Positions 6,543 through 15,345 of a DNA stretch of 64,000 nucleotides are shown here, piece after piece (positions within the stretch are counted from its first letter, which is position 1; each line of letters opens with the position of its first letter). The notes beneath the pieces are model-generated. The model worked only from the letters and a program-made list of their open reading frames with translations. It searched no databases and was not told the origin of the DNA. This DNA is from Solobacterium sp. (lineage in GTDB: Bacteria > Bacillota_I > Bacilli_A > Erysipelotrichales > Erysipelotrichaceae). The translations under genes and the position numbers were made by a program. The stretch covers positions 1-64,000 of the forward strand of contig JAFWEW010000019.1 of assembly GCA_017512725.1 (NCBI GenBank), read 5' to 3'.

Positions 6543-7346
6543 ATGTTTGATGTAAAGAATTTCAGATTAGATGGAAAGGTCGCACTGGTAACCGGAGCCA
6601 GCTATGGAATCGGGTTTGGAATTGCGACTGCATTTGCGGCAGCAGGGGCAACGATCTGCTTCAACGACATTAATGAAGAAAAGAAAGAAATGGGCCTTAA
6701 GGCATATAAGGAAGCCGGGATAGATGCACACGGCTATGTATGCAATGTCTGTGATGAAGAACAGGTAGAGGCAATGGTCAAACAGATTGCCGAAGAAGTC
6801 GGGACAATTGATATTCTGGTCAACAATGCCGGAATTATCAAACGGATTCCAATGACCGAAATGAGTGCATCGGATTTCCGAGCAGTCATTGACGTCGATC
6901 TGAATGCACCATTCATCGTATCCAAGGCGGTAATCCCTGGAATGATTGAAAAAGGACATGGAAAGATCATCAATATCTGCTCGATGATGTCTGAACTTGG
7001 AAGAGAAACTGTATCGGCATACGCTGCTGCAAAAGGTGGACTGAAAATGCTGACAAGAAACATCTGCTCGGAGTACGGCAAATACAACATTCAGTGCAAC
7101 GGCATCGGCCCGGGTTATATTGCGACCCCGCAGACTGCACCGCTGCGTGAACGTCAGGCAGACGGCAGCCGTCATCCGTTTGACAGCTTCATTGTTTCCA
7201 AGACCCCGGCAGAACGCTGGGGTGACCCAGAAGATCTGCAAGGACCGGCAGTATTCCTTGCAAGTGATGCTTCGAACTTTGTAAACGGCCATGTCCTGTA
7301 TGTGGATGGAGGAATCCTCGCTTATATCGGAAAGCAGCCGGAGTAA
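6543..7346 (+). CDS. gluconate 5-dehydrogenase-like SDR oxidoreductase
   Basis: A 267-residue short-chain dehydrogenase expected to interconvert D-gluconate and 5-ketogluconate, or a related sugar acid, with NAD(P)H. The cofactor motif TGASYGIG is at 17-24, NNAG at 94-97, and the catalytic triad is Ser147, Tyr160, Lys164. The C-terminal run ERWGDPEDL and the closing LYVDGGILAYIG fit the gluconate 5-dehydrogenase/KduD branch of the family. The gene has its own promoter and operator and leads an operon with five transporter genes, the first starting 36 bases downstream. Exact substrate is uncertain. Confidence 0.85.
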   Translation: MFDVKNFRLDGKVALVTGASYGIGFGIATAFAAAGATICFNDINEEKKEMGLKAYKEAGIDAHGYVCNVCDEEQVEAMVKQIAEEVGTIDILVNNAGIIKRIPMTEMSASDFRAVIDVDLNAPFIVSKAVIPGMIEKGHGKIINICSMMSELGRETVSAYAAAKGGLKMLTRNICSEYGKYNIQCNGIGPGYIATPQTAPLRERQADGSRHPFDSFIVSKTPAERWGDPEDLQGPAVFLASDASNFVNGHVLYVDGGILAYIGKQPE

Positions 7347-7382
7347 TAATCTGTTCCTGATAAACGAAAGGAGGAATCGAAA

Positions 7383-8246
7383 ATGGATTTATTTTTACAG
7401 GCATTAATAAATGGAATTCTGCTTGGCGGATTCTATGCCTTGATGGGAATGGGACAGAATATCATTTTCGGCGTAATGAAAATCGTAAACTTCTGCCATG
7501 GAGAAATGCTGATGGTCGGTATGTATCTGACATTTCTGCTCTATACATTTGTCGGTATTGATCCGTATCTTGCACTTCCGCTTGTCGCACTCATGATGTT
7601 CGGCCTTGGCGCTCTGATTCAGCATACGCTGATCACACCTTCACTTAAGACGAAGAGCTTCACAAACCTGCTGTTCCTGACCGTAGGTCTGGGGCTTCTG
7701 CTCTCCAACGGAGCTCTCGTACTGTTCGGATCCGATTACAAATCAATTCGTACTTCATATTCACAGACAACGCTCCAGCTTGGACTTGTCTCAATTGCAC
7801 TTCCGAAGCTGATCAGCTTCTGCGTACTGATCGTTGTCACGATTGTCCTGTTCATCTTCCTGAAGAACACGACAACCGGAAAACAGATACGCGCCGTATC
7901 GCAGAATCCAGTAGGTGCGGAAGTATGCGGTATTAACGTCAAGCGTATTTACCTTCTGACTTACGGTCTCGGTATTGCTCTGGCAGGAATGGCAGGCTGT
8001 CTTCTGACACAGTTCTATTCGATCTTCCCGACAGCTGGTGCAGGCTTCGGCTTCCGTGCACTGATCGTCGTTGTAGTTGGCGGTCTCGGCTCGATTCCAG
8101 GTGCCTTCTTCGCAGGCATTCTTCTGGGTCTGCTGGAACAGATGAGCGCACTGTTTATCAGCCCGTCCTACAGTGACATGATCGTGTTCATCACATTTAT
8201 CGTGATTCTTGTAGCACGGCAGCTCATCATTATGAGGAGGCGATAA
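7383..8246 (+). CDS. livH: branched-chain amino acid-type ABC permease LivH
   Basis: A 287-residue membrane permease of the HAAT family with about eight hydrophobic segments. It contains the typical LivH sequence AVSQNPVGAEVCGINVKRI in the cytoplasmic coupling loop and GGLGSIPGAFFAGILLG near the end. It pairs with LivM to form the channel. A strong AAAGGAGG ribosome site precedes the ATG. The family mainly carries branched-chain amino acids but also amides, urea and aromatic acids. The sugar-acid context here makes another ligand possible. Confidence 0.9.
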   Translation: MDLFLQALINGILLGGFYALMGMGQNIIFGVMKIVNFCHGEMLMVGMYLTFLLYTFVGIDPYLALPLVALMMFGLGALIQHTLITPSLKTKSFTNLLFLTVGLGLLLSNGALVLFGSDYKSIRTSYSQTTLQLGLVSIALPKLISFCVLIVVTIVLFIFLKNTTTGKQIRAVSQNPVGAEVCGINVKRIYLLTYGLGIALAGMAGCLLTQFYSIFPTAGAGFGFRALIVVVVGGLGSIPGAFFAGILLGLLEQMSALFISPSYSDMIVFITFIVILVARQLIIMRRR

Positions 8247-8248
8247 CG

Positions 8249-9310
8249 ATGGATATCAAGAAAGCAGTCGGTGTCTATCATCGGAATCTCCTGATCGCAA
8301 TCGGGGCACTGCTCGCAGTATTTATTGCAATACCGATGATCGTAAAAACACCTTATATCATTAACATCTTCGTTCTTGTCTTCTATATCTCAACCATGTC
8401 CATGGCCTGGAATATTCTAGGCGGAATGACCGGGCAGAACTCCCTTGGTCTTGCGGCATATATGGGTATAGGTGCCTATACGGTGTGTCTGGTTGTCACA
8501 AAACTAAACTGGAACCCATGGGCGGTATCTATTCTGGCGATGCTTGTAACTGCATTTATCGCAGGTGTCATCTTCTTCCCCTGCTTTATCCTGCAGGGTC
8601 CGTACTTCACACTGGTATCGATTGCGTTTGCAGAGTCGATGCGCCAGTTCATTATCAACTCTGAATTCTTCGGCCGTGCAAGCGGTGTTGGACTTCCGTT
8701 CGGCCCGGATTCCTTCCTTCAGTTCCGTTTTACCAGCAAGGTTCCGTATTACTATGCAGGTCTCATCATGATGATTGCGGTATACGCCATCATGAAGAAA
8801 ATCGATAACACAAAGATCGGTTATGCCCTGAAGACGATTCGTGAAGATGAGGATGCGGCAGCTGCAATTGGCATCAACCCAACGAAGTATAAAGTGATTG
8901 CAGTTGTGATTTCGGCTATGGTTGCCGGATTTGTCGGATTCTTCTACGCAAGTTATATCCGTTACATTGATCCGGATCTCATGGTCCAGGCAAAGTCCAC
9001 CGAGTTCGTTCTTCCGGCAGTTGTCGGCGGCGCTGCGTTTGTGGAAGGACCGCTTGTAGGAGGTCTGATCATGATCCCGCTGTCCGAGTTCCTGCGTGCA
9101 AACTACGCGCGGGTGCTGCCCGGTATCAACATGATCATGTACGCAATCGTCCTGCTGGTTGTCATCCGGTTCCGTCCTTCGGGAATCCTTGGATGGTACA
9201 TGGAATCGAAGTTCAAGAAATTCATTGATGAAAAGATCCTGAAAAAACCGTCTCTTGATGTTCTTGAGCAGTACGAGCTGATGAATTACGGCTCGAGAAA
9301 GGAGGCCTGA
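8249..9310 (+). CDS. livM: branched-chain amino acid-type ABC permease LivM
   Basis: A 353-residue second permease of the HAAT transporter, starting two bases after livH ends. The LivM core GMTGQNSLGLAAYMGIGAY near residues 55-75 and the coupling-loop IREDEDAAAAIGIN are clear. The C-terminus extends about 35 hydrophilic residues beyond the last membrane segment. Confidence 0.9.
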   Translation: MDIKKAVGVYHRNLLIAIGALLAVFIAIPMIVKTPYIINIFVLVFYISTMSMAWNILGGMTGQNSLGLAAYMGIGAYTVCLVVTKLNWNPWAVSILAMLVTAFIAGVIFFPCFILQGPYFTLVSIAFAESMRQFIINSEFFGRASGVGLPFGPDSFLQFRFTSKVPYYYAGLIMMIAVYAIMKKIDNTKIGYALKTIREDEDAAAAIGINPTKYKVIAVVISAMVAGFVGFFYASYIRYIDPDLMVQAKSTEFVLPAVVGGAAFVEGPLVGGLIMIPLSEFLRANYARVLPGINMIMYAIVLLVVIRFRPSGILGWYMESKFKKFIDEKILKKPSLDVLEQYELMNYGSRKEA

Positions 9311-9311
9311 T

Positions 9312-10055
9312 ATGGAAGACAAACCAATTATCGAGGTCACCGGGTTAACCAAACGCTTTAAGGGACTCACAGCAGTAAATGACGTTTCGTTTACTGTCCG
9401 CAAAGGCGGGATAACAGGAATGATCGGTCCGAACGGTGCCGGCAAATCTACAACCTTCAATATGATCTGCGGCTACTATCCTCCTACGGAAGGAAAGATC
9501 TTCTATAACGGTGAGGATATAACGAACAAGCGGGCTTATGAATATACGAATATGAAGATTGCCCGTACGTTCCAGATCATGAAACCTCTGAAGAATCTCA
9601 CGGTTCTGGACAATGTCATCGCTTCCTGCTACTTTGGGCATTCAGCCGCAAAGAACCGTCACGAAGCGATGGAACGTGCGATCGAAGTTCTCAAGTTCAC
9701 AGGTCTTTATGAGAAGCGTCATGTGCTCTCAAAAGAAATGGGCACACCGGACCAGAAACGGCTTGAAATGGCAAGAGCACTTGCGACAAAGCCGGAAGTC
9801 CTCTTCCTGGATGAAAATATGGCCGGTCTCAATCCCACAGAAACCGCAGAAGCAATCGCACTGATCCGAAAGATTAATGAATCCGGAGTTACGATCCTTC
9901 TGATTGAACATATTATGCAGGCAGTAGTTAGTCTCTGTGAAAAGGTCATCGTTCTTCACCATGGCGAAAAAATCGCAGAAGGAACACCGGAGGAAGTAAT
10001 GAATGATCCCTATGTCATGGAAGTATATCTCGGGAAGAAGGAGGAACAGCAGTAA
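9312..10055 (+). CDS. livG: ABC ATPase LivG
   Basis: A 247-residue ATPase of the HAAT family. Walker A is GPNGAGKST at 39-47. Where LivG proteins usually have an LSYGDQ-type signature this one reads EMGTPDQKRLEMARAL, and Walker B is LFLDENMAGLNP with Asn in place of the usual Pro after DE. The C-terminal LIEHIMQAV motif is normal. The changes may alter ATPase kinetics but conserve the Walker lysine and glutamate. It starts one base after livM ends and overlaps livF by one base. Confidence 0.9.
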   Translation: MEDKPIIEVTGLTKRFKGLTAVNDVSFTVRKGGITGMIGPNGAGKSTTFNMICGYYPPTEGKIFYNGEDITNKRAYEYTNMKIARTFQIMKPLKNLTVLDNVIASCYFGHSAAKNRHEAMERAIEVLKFTGLYEKRHVLSKEMGTPDQKRLEMARALATKPEVLFLDENMAGLNPTETAEAIALIRKINESGVTILLIEHIMQAVVSLCEKVIVLHHGEKIAEGTPEEVMNDPYVMEVYLGKKEEQQ

Positions 10056-10762
10056 TGCTTAAAGTCAGTAAACTGAATGCTGGTTACGGTTCCGTCAATA
10101 TTCTGTGGGATATCGATCTCGAGCTGAATGACGGAGAAATTGTTGCGGTACTTGGATCCAACGGTGCCGGAAAGACCACAATGGTCCGGGCAATTACCGG
10201 TATGATCAGGCCGACTTCCGGTTCTGTAATCTTCAACGGAGAAGAGCTTGCGGGGAAATCCTCACGTACCATTCTCAACAGCGGAATTGTGCAGGTGCCA
10301 GAAGGAAGACAGTTATTTACGGAAATGACGGTTCTGGAAAACCTTGAAATGGGGGCTTTCAGCAAAGAAACGAAAGAACATTTCCGAGAGAACCTTAAAA
10401 AGTGCTACAAGTGGTTCCCGAAACTGGAAGAACGGGAAAAACAGGCTGCAGGTACATTATCCGGAGGTGAACAGCAGATGGTTGCGGTGGCCCGGGCGCT
10501 GATCGGCATGCCGAAGCTGCTCATTCTCGACGAACCTTCTCTTGGTCTTGCACCAAATATTGTGGATGATATCCTCCTGGTCGCAAAGACTCTGGTGAAA
10601 GAAACCAATATCTCGGTCCTGCTTGTTGAGCAGGATATCACAAAAGCACTCGCAACAGCAGACCGCGGCTATGTTGTGGAAAACGGACACATCGCTCTGA
10701 GCGGATCCGCTTCCGAACTCGCGGCAAATGAACACGTCAAGAAAGCATATCTTGGCATCTGA
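10055..10762 (+). CDS. livF: ABC ATPase LivF
   Basis: A 235-residue partner ATPase with regular motifs: Walker A GSNGAGKTT at 34-42, signature LSGGEQQ at 135-141, Walker B LILDEP at 156-161, and PEGRQLF typical of LivF. It forms a heterodimer with LivG under the LivHM permease. Its start overlaps the livG stop by one base, so the two are translationally coupled. Confidence 0.9.
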   Translation: MLKVSKLNAGYGSVNILWDIDLELNDGEIVAVLGSNGAGKTTMVRAITGMIRPTSGSVIFNGEELAGKSSRTILNSGIVQVPEGRQLFTEMTVLENLEMGAFSKETKEHFRENLKKCYKWFPKLEEREKQAAGTLSGGEQQMVAVARALIGMPKLLILDEPSLGLAPNIVDDILLVAKTLVKETNISVLLVEQDITKALATADRGYVVENGHIALSGSASELAANEHVKKAYLGI

Positions 10763-10773
10763 CATAGGTGAAG

Positions 10774-10794
10774 ACGCTGCTGGCAGTTCAGCGT
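10774..10794 (+). other. intercistronic hairpin between livF and the binding-protein gene
   Basis: ACGCTG and CAGCGT pair around a 9-base loop. There is no T-run, so it is more likely an mRNA-stabilising or processing structure than a terminator. Binding-protein genes often need higher expression than the permease genes. Confidence 0.4.
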
Positions 10795-10823
10795 TCAACA
10801 CATAATAAGTGGAAAGGAATATC

Positions 10824-12143
10824 ATGAAAAAGTTATTAGGAATTTTACTCTCAGTTCTCATGGCTGGAACAATGCTTACAGCATGTGGAACATCCACCAG
10901 CGAGGGTGAACCAGCTGGAGGAAGCACTTCCACCGAGACAACTACTGAAACAACCGAAGCATCTTCCGATCCGATTAAGATCGGCACAATCTATGCAATG
11001 TCCGGTGACAAAGCTGCGATCGGCGAAAACATTCTCCGTGGAATCGATTTCGCGGTTGCTGAAATCAACGCAAAAGGCGGCGTCAATGGCCGTATGCTCG
11101 AAGTAGTCCGCGGTGACCATGCAGGTGATGCGGCTACCGGAAAATCCGAAGCAGAACGTCTCATCACACAGGAACACGTTGATGTCATGATGGGTTGCCA
11201 CATGTCCACAGTCACAGAAGTCGTTGCTCAGGTATGCCAGCAGTATGGCGTTCCGATGATCACAGCGATCTCGACACTGGATAAGCTTTCTGACGCAGAC
11301 CACGCACAGTATGATTACTTCTTCCGTCTTTGCCCGCTGAACTCCATTTATGTAAAGGATATGCTTGAATACCTCAAGGATTCCTCCGAGCAGACTGGCG
11401 AAGAAATCAAGACCGTTGCAATCTTCACCGATAAAGCAGCTATTGGTCAGGAACTGATCCGCTGCGTCAACCTCTTCGCGGATGAATATGGAATTGAAGT
11501 TCTCGGCGACCCGATCGACTATTCTTCCGGTGCTGCAGATCTTTCCGCACAGATTCTTGCGCTCAAGCAGCTCAATCCGGATGCAATTCTCTGCGATTCC
11601 TATGTAAACGATGCAATTCTCTTCGTTAATACACTGAAAGAGCAGAACTATCAGCCGAAGATGATCGTTGCCAAGGCAAACGGCTTCACGGATCCTTCCT
11701 TCACAACCTCTCTCGGTTCCGCCGCAAATGGTGTAGCTTCTGTTGTTGAGTTCAATAACGACCTCACCAACGGTAAGGAAATCAATGAAGACTTCAAGGC
11801 AGAATACGGTGTTGACATGAATGGTCACTCCGCAGAGTCCTACACAGTTGTATGGCTGTTCAAGTCCGCAATCGAAGCTGCTGGTTCCACAGATGGCGAA
11901 GCAGTCAAGAAGGCACTCAGCGAACTCGTTATCGATGGCAGCTTTGCTGGCGGCCGCAACATCGTTCTCCCGTATTCCAAGATTAAATTCGAAGCAGAAT
12001 ATGATCTTGCAGGTGAGAAGCACTACAGAGACAACACCTCCGCATCAGTAGCGATTGCTCAGGTTCAGAATGGTGAGTGGAAGACCGTATGGCCGTTCGA
12101 ATTTGCATCCGCTAAGATCGAATATCCGGCTCCGTTACAGTAA
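10824..12143 (+). CDS. livK: ABC substrate-binding lipoprotein, LivK-like
   Basis: A 439-residue exported ligand-binding protein. The signal peptide MKKLLGILLSVLMAG ends in lipobox LTAC. After a Ser/Thr/Glu-rich linker, the type I periplasmic-binding fold begins at DPIKIGTIYAMSG, with the family pattern A-x-N-x-I-LRGIDFAV (here ENILRGIDFAV). I chose the ATG at 10824 because the GGAAAGG ribosome site overlaps an earlier GTG. It delivers ligand to LivHMGF. Ligand cannot be read from the sequence: the family binds branched-chain amino acids, amides and acids, while this operon starts with a sugar-acid dehydrogenase. Confidence 0.9.
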   Translation: MKKLLGILLSVLMAGTMLTACGTSTSEGEPAGGSTSTETTTETTEASSDPIKIGTIYAMSGDKAAIGENILRGIDFAVAEINAKGGVNGRMLEVVRGDHAGDAATGKSEAERLITQEHVDVMMGCHMSTVTEVVAQVCQQYGVPMITAISTLDKLSDADHAQYDYFFRLCPLNSIYVKDMLEYLKDSSEQTGEEIKTVAIFTDKAAIGQELIRCVNLFADEYGIEVLGDPIDYSSGAADLSAQILALKQLNPDAILCDSYVNDAILFVNTLKEQNYQPKMIVAKANGFTDPSFTTSLGSAANGVASVVEFNNDLTNGKEINEDFKAEYGVDMNGHSAESYTVVWLFKSAIEAAGSTDGEAVKKALSELVIDGSFAGGRNIVLPYSKIKFEAEYDLAGEKHYRDNTSASVAIAQVQNGEWKTVWPFEFASAKIEYPAPLQ

Positions 12144-12209
12144 TAAAAGGCCCAATATCAAAACTGCTGAACGGGCAAATCGGTTATTACACTGAATGAT
12201 CCGGTAAAG

Positions 12210-12246
12210 AGAAGCACAAGGCACACGATCTTGTGCTTCTTTTTTT
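12210..12246 (+). terminator. intrinsic terminator of the liv operon
   Basis: AGAAGCACAAG and CTTGTGCTTCT form a perfect 11-bp stem followed by six T. Confidence 0.9.
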
Positions 12247-12273
12247 GGTGGAGGCAGTGAAATCATGAATGCA

Positions 12274-12325
12274 TAAAAAAAAGTGAATTCAGATCGGACT
12301 TACTAATGTCAGAAATGAATTCACT
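12274..12325 (-). terminator. intrinsic terminator of the gamma-glutamyltransferase-like gene
   Basis: On the minus strand the arms AGTGAATTCA and TGAATTCACT (12282-12325) are followed by a T-run of about eight (12274-12281). The loop is 24 bases long. Confidence 0.7.
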
Positions 12326-12378
12326 AGAATGGATAAATCAGAACGAGCGAGAAGGCTCCGGTTCAGATACCGCAAAAC

Positions 12379-13989
12379 TCAATAACATGCGATGTTGGAA
12401 TCCGTACGGCTTTCGGTTCCGCCCACCAAAACGCCATTATCCAGACGCTGGATGATCTGACCGCGGCCAAACGAAAATCCGTTCAGCGCAAAGCGGATAT
12501 CATGACCACGCCGGGCGAGCTGTTCTGCAAGGGCGTGATCAAACGTCGGTTCAAGTTCAATGGTCTTTTCCCGGATCCACTGCCACCTGGGTGCGTCCAG
12601 TGCCATCTGTGGATTCAGATGGAAATCCACAAGATTCTGAACAACCTGTACATGACCCTGCGGCTGCATATATCCGCCCATGACACCGAAGGGACCGACA
12701 GCTTTTCCGCCCTTGGTCAGGAAGCCGGGAATGATCGTATGATAAGACTTCTTATGCGGCGCCAGGACATTGGCGTCATTCTCATTCAGACTGAAGTCAC
12801 TGCCGCGGTTGGCGAGTGTTACGCCATAGCCTTCCAGTGTGATTCCGCTGCCGAAGCCATTGTAATTGGACTGAATATAGGAAACCATGTTTCCTTCCCG
12901 GTCTGCGGTACATAGATATACCGTACCGCCTTTTGGCGGGATCCCGTGTGTGGGAAGACCAGCCGTTTCGGTAATTTCTCTTGCCCGGGCAGCTCCATAT
13001 TCCGAACGCAGAAGATCGTGGTAATCAACGGACATCCGGGAAGGATCCGTAATATAGTGTTTTCCGTCTTTGAAGGCGATCTTCATTGCCTCGAGCTGAC
13101 GATGCACCGCCTGTGCATCCCGTTTCTCAAAGGAGAACTCTTTGAGAATATTGAGTGTCATCAGGGCAACAATACCCTGACCATTTGGTGGAATTTCCCA
13201 GACATCATATCCACGGTAATTCACAGAGATCGGTTCGACCCATTCGGATTCATATTCCGCAAGGTCTTCAATGCAGAAATAACCGCCGTCACGCTCGGAC
13301 TGCCGTACCAGCTGTTGGGCGACTTCGCCCTTATAGAACGCATCCGCATCTGTATCCGCAATCAGACAAAGCGTCTTTGCGTGATCCGGAAGACGGACGA
13401 TATCGCCGAACTCATATGGTTTTCCGTCTTTGGTAAAGACCCGGAACCATTCTGCAAATTCCTGTTTTCCATCGCCGATTTCGTGATAGAGAGCGGCGGA
13501 TTTTTTCCACATTTCAGAAAGAACCGGTGAAATCGGATAACCTTCCTCGGCATAGCGAATCGCAGGTTCCAAATCCTCTTTGAGAGATAATTTTCCGAAT
13601 CGTTTCACCAGGGTCGGCCATGCCTTTACAGCACCCGGAACCATGACAGGAGTCCAGCCGAATTTCGGCATCCCTTCCGGATTTCGTTTCCGAACATCTT
13701 CGAGTGAAATATGTTTTGGGGAATAGCCGGACGAATTCAGACCGTAAAGCCTGTCTTTTACCCAGACAAGCGCAAAGCTGTCAGATCCCAGTCCGTTGGC
13801 GGTAGGTTCCACGACAGTCAGTGCAGCTGCTGTCGCAACCGCTGCGTCAATCGCATTGCCGCCTTTTCGAAGTACTTCAAGTCCGGCAGCGGAGGCAAGG
13901 GCAGACCCGGTCGCAACCATGCCGTTTTGAGCCGTAATGCAGAAACGGTTGGACGCATACGGCTGATAAAGGATATCGTATGGAATCAT
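12379..13989 (-). CDS. gamma-glutamyltransferase family Ntn hydrolase, cytoplasmic (YwrD-like)
   Basis: A 536-residue homologue of gamma-glutamyltranspeptidase, which self-cleaves and transfers or hydrolyses gamma-glutamyl or related acyl groups. The nucleophile should be Thr356 in PPKGGTVYLCTAD, at the start of the small subunit. The large-subunit N-terminus (GMVATGSALASAAGLEVLRK) and the loop GFGSGITL are typical. There is no signal peptide, unlike secreted GGT, which fits the YwrD-like branch of unknown substrate. It lies between the liv operon and the LacI-family gene, with an AACCGGTT site about 120 bases upstream, so it probably belongs to the same regulon. Its substrate may be what the transporter brings in. 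Confidence 0.88.
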   Translation of the reverse strand: MIPYDILYQPYASNRFCITAQNGMVATGSALASAAGLEVLRKGGNAIDAAVATAAALTVVEPTANGLGSDSFALVWVKDRLYGLNSSGYSPKHISLEDVRKRNPEGMPKFGWTPVMVPGAVKAWPTLVKRFGKLSLKEDLEPAIRYAEEGYPISPVLSEMWKKSAALYHEIGDGKQEFAEWFRVFTKDGKPYEFGDIVRLPDHAKTLCLIADTDADAFYKGEVAQQLVRQSERDGGYFCIEDLAEYESEWVEPISVNYRGYDVWEIPPNGQGIVALMTLNILKEFSFEKRDAQAVHRQLEAMKIAFKDGKHYITDPSRMSVDYHDLLRSEYGAARAREITETAGLPTHGIPPKGGTVYLCTADREGNMVSYIQSNYNGFGSGITLEGYGVTLANRGSDFSLNENDANVLAPHKKSYHTIIPGFLTKGGKAVGPFGVMGGYMQPQGHVQVVQNLVDFHLNPQMALDAPRWQWIREKTIELEPTFDHALAEQLARRGHDIRFALNGFSFGRGQIIQRLDNGVLVGGTESRTDSNIACY

Positions 13990-14052
13990 GTGAAGAAACT
14001 CCTTTCATTCCATCGAAGAACTTTATAGATACTATTTCGGAAAGTTTTCCTG

Positions 14053-14089
14053 ATTTTTAAAAATGAGCTCAGACGCGTGCCGGAGCTCA
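14053..14089 (-). terminator. terminator between the lacI-type gene and the gamma-glutamyltransferase gene
   Basis: On the minus strand TGAGCTC and GAGCTCA pair around a 12-base loop (14064-14089), followed by ATTTTTAAA. It would end the repressor transcript. Confidence 0.6.
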
Positions 14090-14108
14090 ACCTGTATGGT
14101 CACCCTTG

Positions 14109-14120
14109 GCAACCGGTTGT
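14109..14120. promoter_or_regulatory. LacI/KdgR-type operator between repressor gene and GGT-like gene
   Basis: The palindrome AACCGGTT occurs at 14111-14118, just past the repressor stop codon and about 120 bases ahead of the GGT-like start on the same strand. Confidence 0.4.
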
Positions 14121-14126
14121 AGATTC

Positions 14127-15131
14127 TTAAATTCGTTTTGTGCTTTCAAGCTGATTGATCCTGCATTTGAGGATCCAGTTTGGTGCTTCGTTGTTGTTCC
14201 GTTCGATCCGGTCGATCAGGATCCTGGCGGCAGCCTGTCCTTCTTCGTACGCGGGCTGAACGATCGTGGTAATGGAAGGTGTTACGAGTTCCGTCCATTC
14301 GAGGGAATCGAATCCGATGAGACCGATCTTCTGCGGAATCAGATCGCTGTAGTTTCTCAGAACCAGATAAACCTTGTCGAGGAGCCAGTTGTTGCAGACA
14401 AAGACAGCAGTCGTGCGGTCTCCCTTGAGATAAGGAAGCAGTTTGTTTTCCAGTACTTCCGAAGAAGTCGTACTGTCCGCGAGAATTACATCATAGCTTT
14501 TCTTCGCATTATCCAGACAGTCTGTGAAACCGCGGTTGCGTTCCATTCGGGTCTGCAGTACATACGGGTCTGCAGTGACCATAACAAAGTGTTCATAACC
14601 TTCATTAACCAGCTGTTCGGTCGCATCGTATACCGCTTCGTAGTTGTTTGTTTTTACCCAGAGTTCCTCACTTGCCTGGTTGGGGGAATCGAAATACGCA
14701 ATCGGTTTGCGGATCCCGATTTCTTTCCACATCGTTTCAAAATGTACGGTGGGCTGCACGATAAATCCATCAGCCCCCATGGCAGCCATGCCCATCAGAC
14801 ATTTCCGTTCATTTTCCAGAATGTAATTGCTGGATCCGACGATCATCTGATATCCGTGTTCCCGGGCATAGTCATCGATGCCCTTTACGATCTGGTTCGC
14901 AAAAGAGTTGGTGATGTCACCGATGATAACTCCAATCAGATACGTCTGCTTGTAGTTAAGAGAGCGCGCCATTGTATTCGGAAAATAATTGGTTTTCGCA
15001 ATTACATCCTCAAGTTTCTTACGTGTCTCTTCTGACATTTTCTCGTGTTTCCCGTTCAGATAGAACGAAACAGTTGTCTTGGAGACGCCCGCAAGTTTGG
15101 CTATATCATTAATTGTTACTTTATCACCCAT
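14127..15131 (-). CDS. LacI-family transcriptional repressor, KdgR-like
   Basis: A 334-residue LacI-family regulator: N-terminal helix-turn-helix TINDIAKLAGVSKTTVSFYL (6-25), hinge helix around NTMARSLN, then a periplasmic-binding-like sensor domain ending near residue 330. LacI-type KdgR regulators in Bacillus respond to 2-keto-3-deoxygluconate. Here divergently transcribed KDPG aldolase and KDG kinase genes make that ligand likely (inference). The operator GTTAACCGGTTTA lies about 20 bases upstream of its start, indicating autoregulation. The same motif is found before the SDR-liv operon and the GGT-like gene. Confidence 0.88.
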   Translation of the reverse strand: MGDKVTINDIAKLAGVSKTTVSFYLNGKHEKMSEETRKKLEDVIAKTNYFPNTMARSLNYKQTYLIGVIIGDITNSFANQIVKGIDDYAREHGYQMIVGSSNYILENERKCLMGMAAMGADGFIVQPTVHFETMWKEIGIRKPIAYFDSPNQASEELWVKTNNYEAVYDATEQLVNEGYEHFVMVTADPYVLQTRMERNRGFTDCLDNAKKSYDVILADSTTSSEVLENKLLPYLKGDRTTAVFVCNNWLLDKVYLVLRNYSDLIPQKIGLIGFDSLEWTELVTPSITTIVQPAYEEGQAAARILIDRIERNNNEAPNWILKCRINQLESTKRI

Positions 15132-15149
15132 ACTGCATCCCTCTCATAT

Positions 15150-15165
15150 GTTAACCGGTTTATAA
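15150..15165. promoter_or_regulatory. operator of the LacI-type gene (autoregulation)
   Basis: GTTAACCGGTTTATAA overlaps the leader of the repressor gene on the minus strand. AACCGGTT is at 15153-15160. Confidence 0.6.
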
Positions 15166-15269
15166 ACTTAAGGTAGAACTTTTCGAAGGCATTGTCAATT
15201 AAAAACCGTTTTTGTCACAAAAAATAACGCCCAAATATAAAAGCGATTCACATTTCAGAAAAAACTTTT

Positions 15270-15307
15270 TTGAACCGGTTGACAAAAGCACAGATGGCGC
15301 TTAAAGT
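15270..15307 (+). promoter_or_regulatory. promoter with overlapping operator for eda-kdgK
   Basis: -35 TTGACA (15279-15284), 17-base spacer, -10 TAAAGT (15302-15307). The operator AACCGGTT (15273-15280) overlaps the -35 box by two bases, so bound repressor would exclude RNA polymerase. Confidence 0.65.
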
Positions 15308-15311
15308 ACAG

Positions 15312-15325
15312 GTATACCGGTTTAC
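15312..15325. promoter_or_regulatory. second operator just downstream of the eda promoter
   Basis: GTATACCGGTTTAC lies about five bases past the -10 box and about 40 bases (roughly four helical turns) from the first operator, suited to cooperative binding. Confidence 0.55.
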
Positions 15326-15345
15326 TATTCGGGGGAGAATTAGCA

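Noticed and set aside
10763-10823. Terminator between livF and livK
   Set aside because: The hairpin has no T-run and livK has no separate promoter in the gap; processing or stabilisation fits better.
10851-12023. 390-codon open frame antisense to the binding-protein gene
   Set aside because: It mirrors the codon pattern of livK, has no ribosome site, and its translation is Cys/Phe-rich without any domain.
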